A stretch of 5,993 nucleotides of DNA from an uncultured Acinetobacter sp. (GTDB lineage: Bacteria > Pseudomonadota > Gammaproteobacteria > Pseudomonadales > Moraxellaceae), in NCBI GenBank assembly GCA_900771065.1, contig CAAGMP010000290.1:1-5993 (forward strand), given 5' to 3'. Positions 5,541-5,993 of the stretch are shown in pieces. A program made the translations under genes and the position numbers. The notes under the pieces are model-generated. The model worked only from the letters and a program-made list of their open reading frames with translations, was not told where the DNA came from and did not search any database. The number at the start of each line of letters is the position of its first letter. The first letter of the stretch is position 1.

Positions 5541-5570
5541 CTTTATGTTTGACCACTTCAACACATAAAG
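5541..5570 (-). other. Twelve-pair hairpin in the trmD-rplS spacer
   Basis: Arms CTTTATGT and ACATAAAG (5541-5548, 5563-5570) pair perfectly over eight bases. After one bulged base (5562), four more pairs (TTGA 5549-5552 with TCAA 5558-5561) close a five-base loop. The minus-strand sequence that follows is GGAAAGATAACC, with no T-run, so termination is unlikely. It may be a processing site, a stabilising element or part of a regulatory leader. Confidence 0.5.
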
Positions 5571-5598
5571 AGCCTATTTTAAAATACTGCGGCAAAAC

Positions 5599-5622
5599 AC
5601 ATTAACATCAATGCGTTAATGC
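5599..5622 (-). other. Hairpin spanning the trmD stop codon
   Basis: A seven-bp stem (5600-5606 with 5615-5621) with an eight-base loop. The trmD TAA at 5618-5616 lies in one arm. On the minus strand it is followed by TGTTTTG, at best a weak U-tract. It could be a weak attenuator between trmD and rplS, or chance in AT-rich DNA. Confidence 0.3.
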
Positions 5623-5993
5623 TCTTGCACATCTTTAAGCCATTTTTTTTGCTGTTTAGTCAACTCGATTTTTTCCACCAATTCTGGGCGGCGTTGTTTC
5701 GTACGTTGATAACGCTGCAAAAAGCGCCATTTCTCAATATTGGCATGATGTCCAGATTTTAATACTTCTGGTACATCTAAACCTTCGAAATGATCTGGCT
5801 TAGTATATTGTGGGCAATCTAATAGACCATCCACAAAAGAGTCTTGAATCGCAGATTGTTCATCAGATATTGCACCGGGAATTCTCCGAATAATGCTATC
5901 TAACAAAACCATTGCGGGCAGTTCACCACCTGACAAAACGTAATCACCTATTGACCATTCTTGATCAACATATTTTTGGATTAAACGCTCATC
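5616..5993 (-). CDS. trmD: tRNA (guanine-N1)-methyltransferase TrmD, C-terminal part (runs off the right edge)
   Basis: Methylates G37, next to the anticodon of certain tRNAs, with S-adenosylmethionine, preventing +1 frameshifting. The window holds the last 125 codons; E. coli TrmD has 255, so about half is present. It opens DERLIQKYVD and continues with EWSIGDYVLSGGELPA (12-27), part of the trefoil-knot AdoMet site. RRIPG (36-40) and DSFVDGLLDCPQYTKP (51-66) follow; Arg36 and Asp51 correspond to Arg154 and the catalytic base Asp169 of the characterised enzymes. The C-terminal helical tail (VLKSGHHANIEKWR onward) binds tRNA in the family. The frame is open to the edge, so the start lies outside the window. 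It is upstream of rplS on the same strand, as is usual. Confidence 0.97.
   Translation of the reverse strand, partial: DERLIQKYVDQEWSIGDYVLSGGELPAMVLLDSIIRRIPGAISDEQSAIQDSFVDGLLDCPQYTKPDHFEGLDVPEVLKSGHHANIEKWRFLQRYQRTKQRRPELVEKIELTKQQKKWLKDVQEH

Overview
The window looks like a low-GC gammaproteobacterial chromosome, most likely Acinetobacter or a close Moraxellaceae relative. This rests on AT-rich codon use, E. coli-like SerA, TruB, L19 and TrmD proteins, and a gene neighbourhood that I associate with Acinetobacter from memory; no search was run. All the complete proteins belong to known families. I see no transposase, integrase, CRISPR array, tRNA, rRNA or toxin-antitoxin pair, so this is housekeeping rather than accessory DNA.

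Layout, left to right. (1) 1-119, minus strand: the N-terminal piece of a lipoprotein gene, which runs off the left edge. (2) 134-165: a strong hairpin terminator. (3) 204-1613, minus strand: an FAD-linked D-2-hydroxyglutarate dehydrogenase-type oxidase. (4) 1614-1955: a 342-bp divergent control region with a 16-bp perfect palindrome on the oxidase side, and a repeated 9-mer plus an extended -10 promoter on the serA side. (5) 1956-3188, plus strand: serA, followed by a terminator. (6) 3249-4112, plus strand: an RhtA-like threonine/homoserine exporter. (7) 4101-5006, minus strand: truB, convergent with and overlapping rhtA by 12 bp. (8) 5037-5066: terminator of rplS. (9) 5083-5451, minus strand: rplS. 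(10) 5452-5615: a structured 164-nt spacer. (11) 5616-5993, minus strand: the C-terminal half of trmD, running off the right edge.

Two functional themes stand out. The divergent oxidase/serA pair fits the known coupling in which SerA drives oxidation of 3-phosphoglycerate by reducing 2-oxoglutarate to D-2-hydroxyglutarate, and the flavoprotein re-oxidises that product into the respiratory chain. The trmD-rplS-truB stretch is a translation and RNA-modification cluster (tRNA m1G37 methylation, ribosomal protein L19, tRNA pseudouridine 55).

No clear new biological system is visible. The observations most worth checking are regulatory: stem-loops in the trmD-rplS spacer, one ending just before the rplS ribosome binding site; the palindrome in front of the oxidase; and three terminator hairpins lying directly upstream of a co-directional gene start, which leave little room for an ordinary promoter between them.
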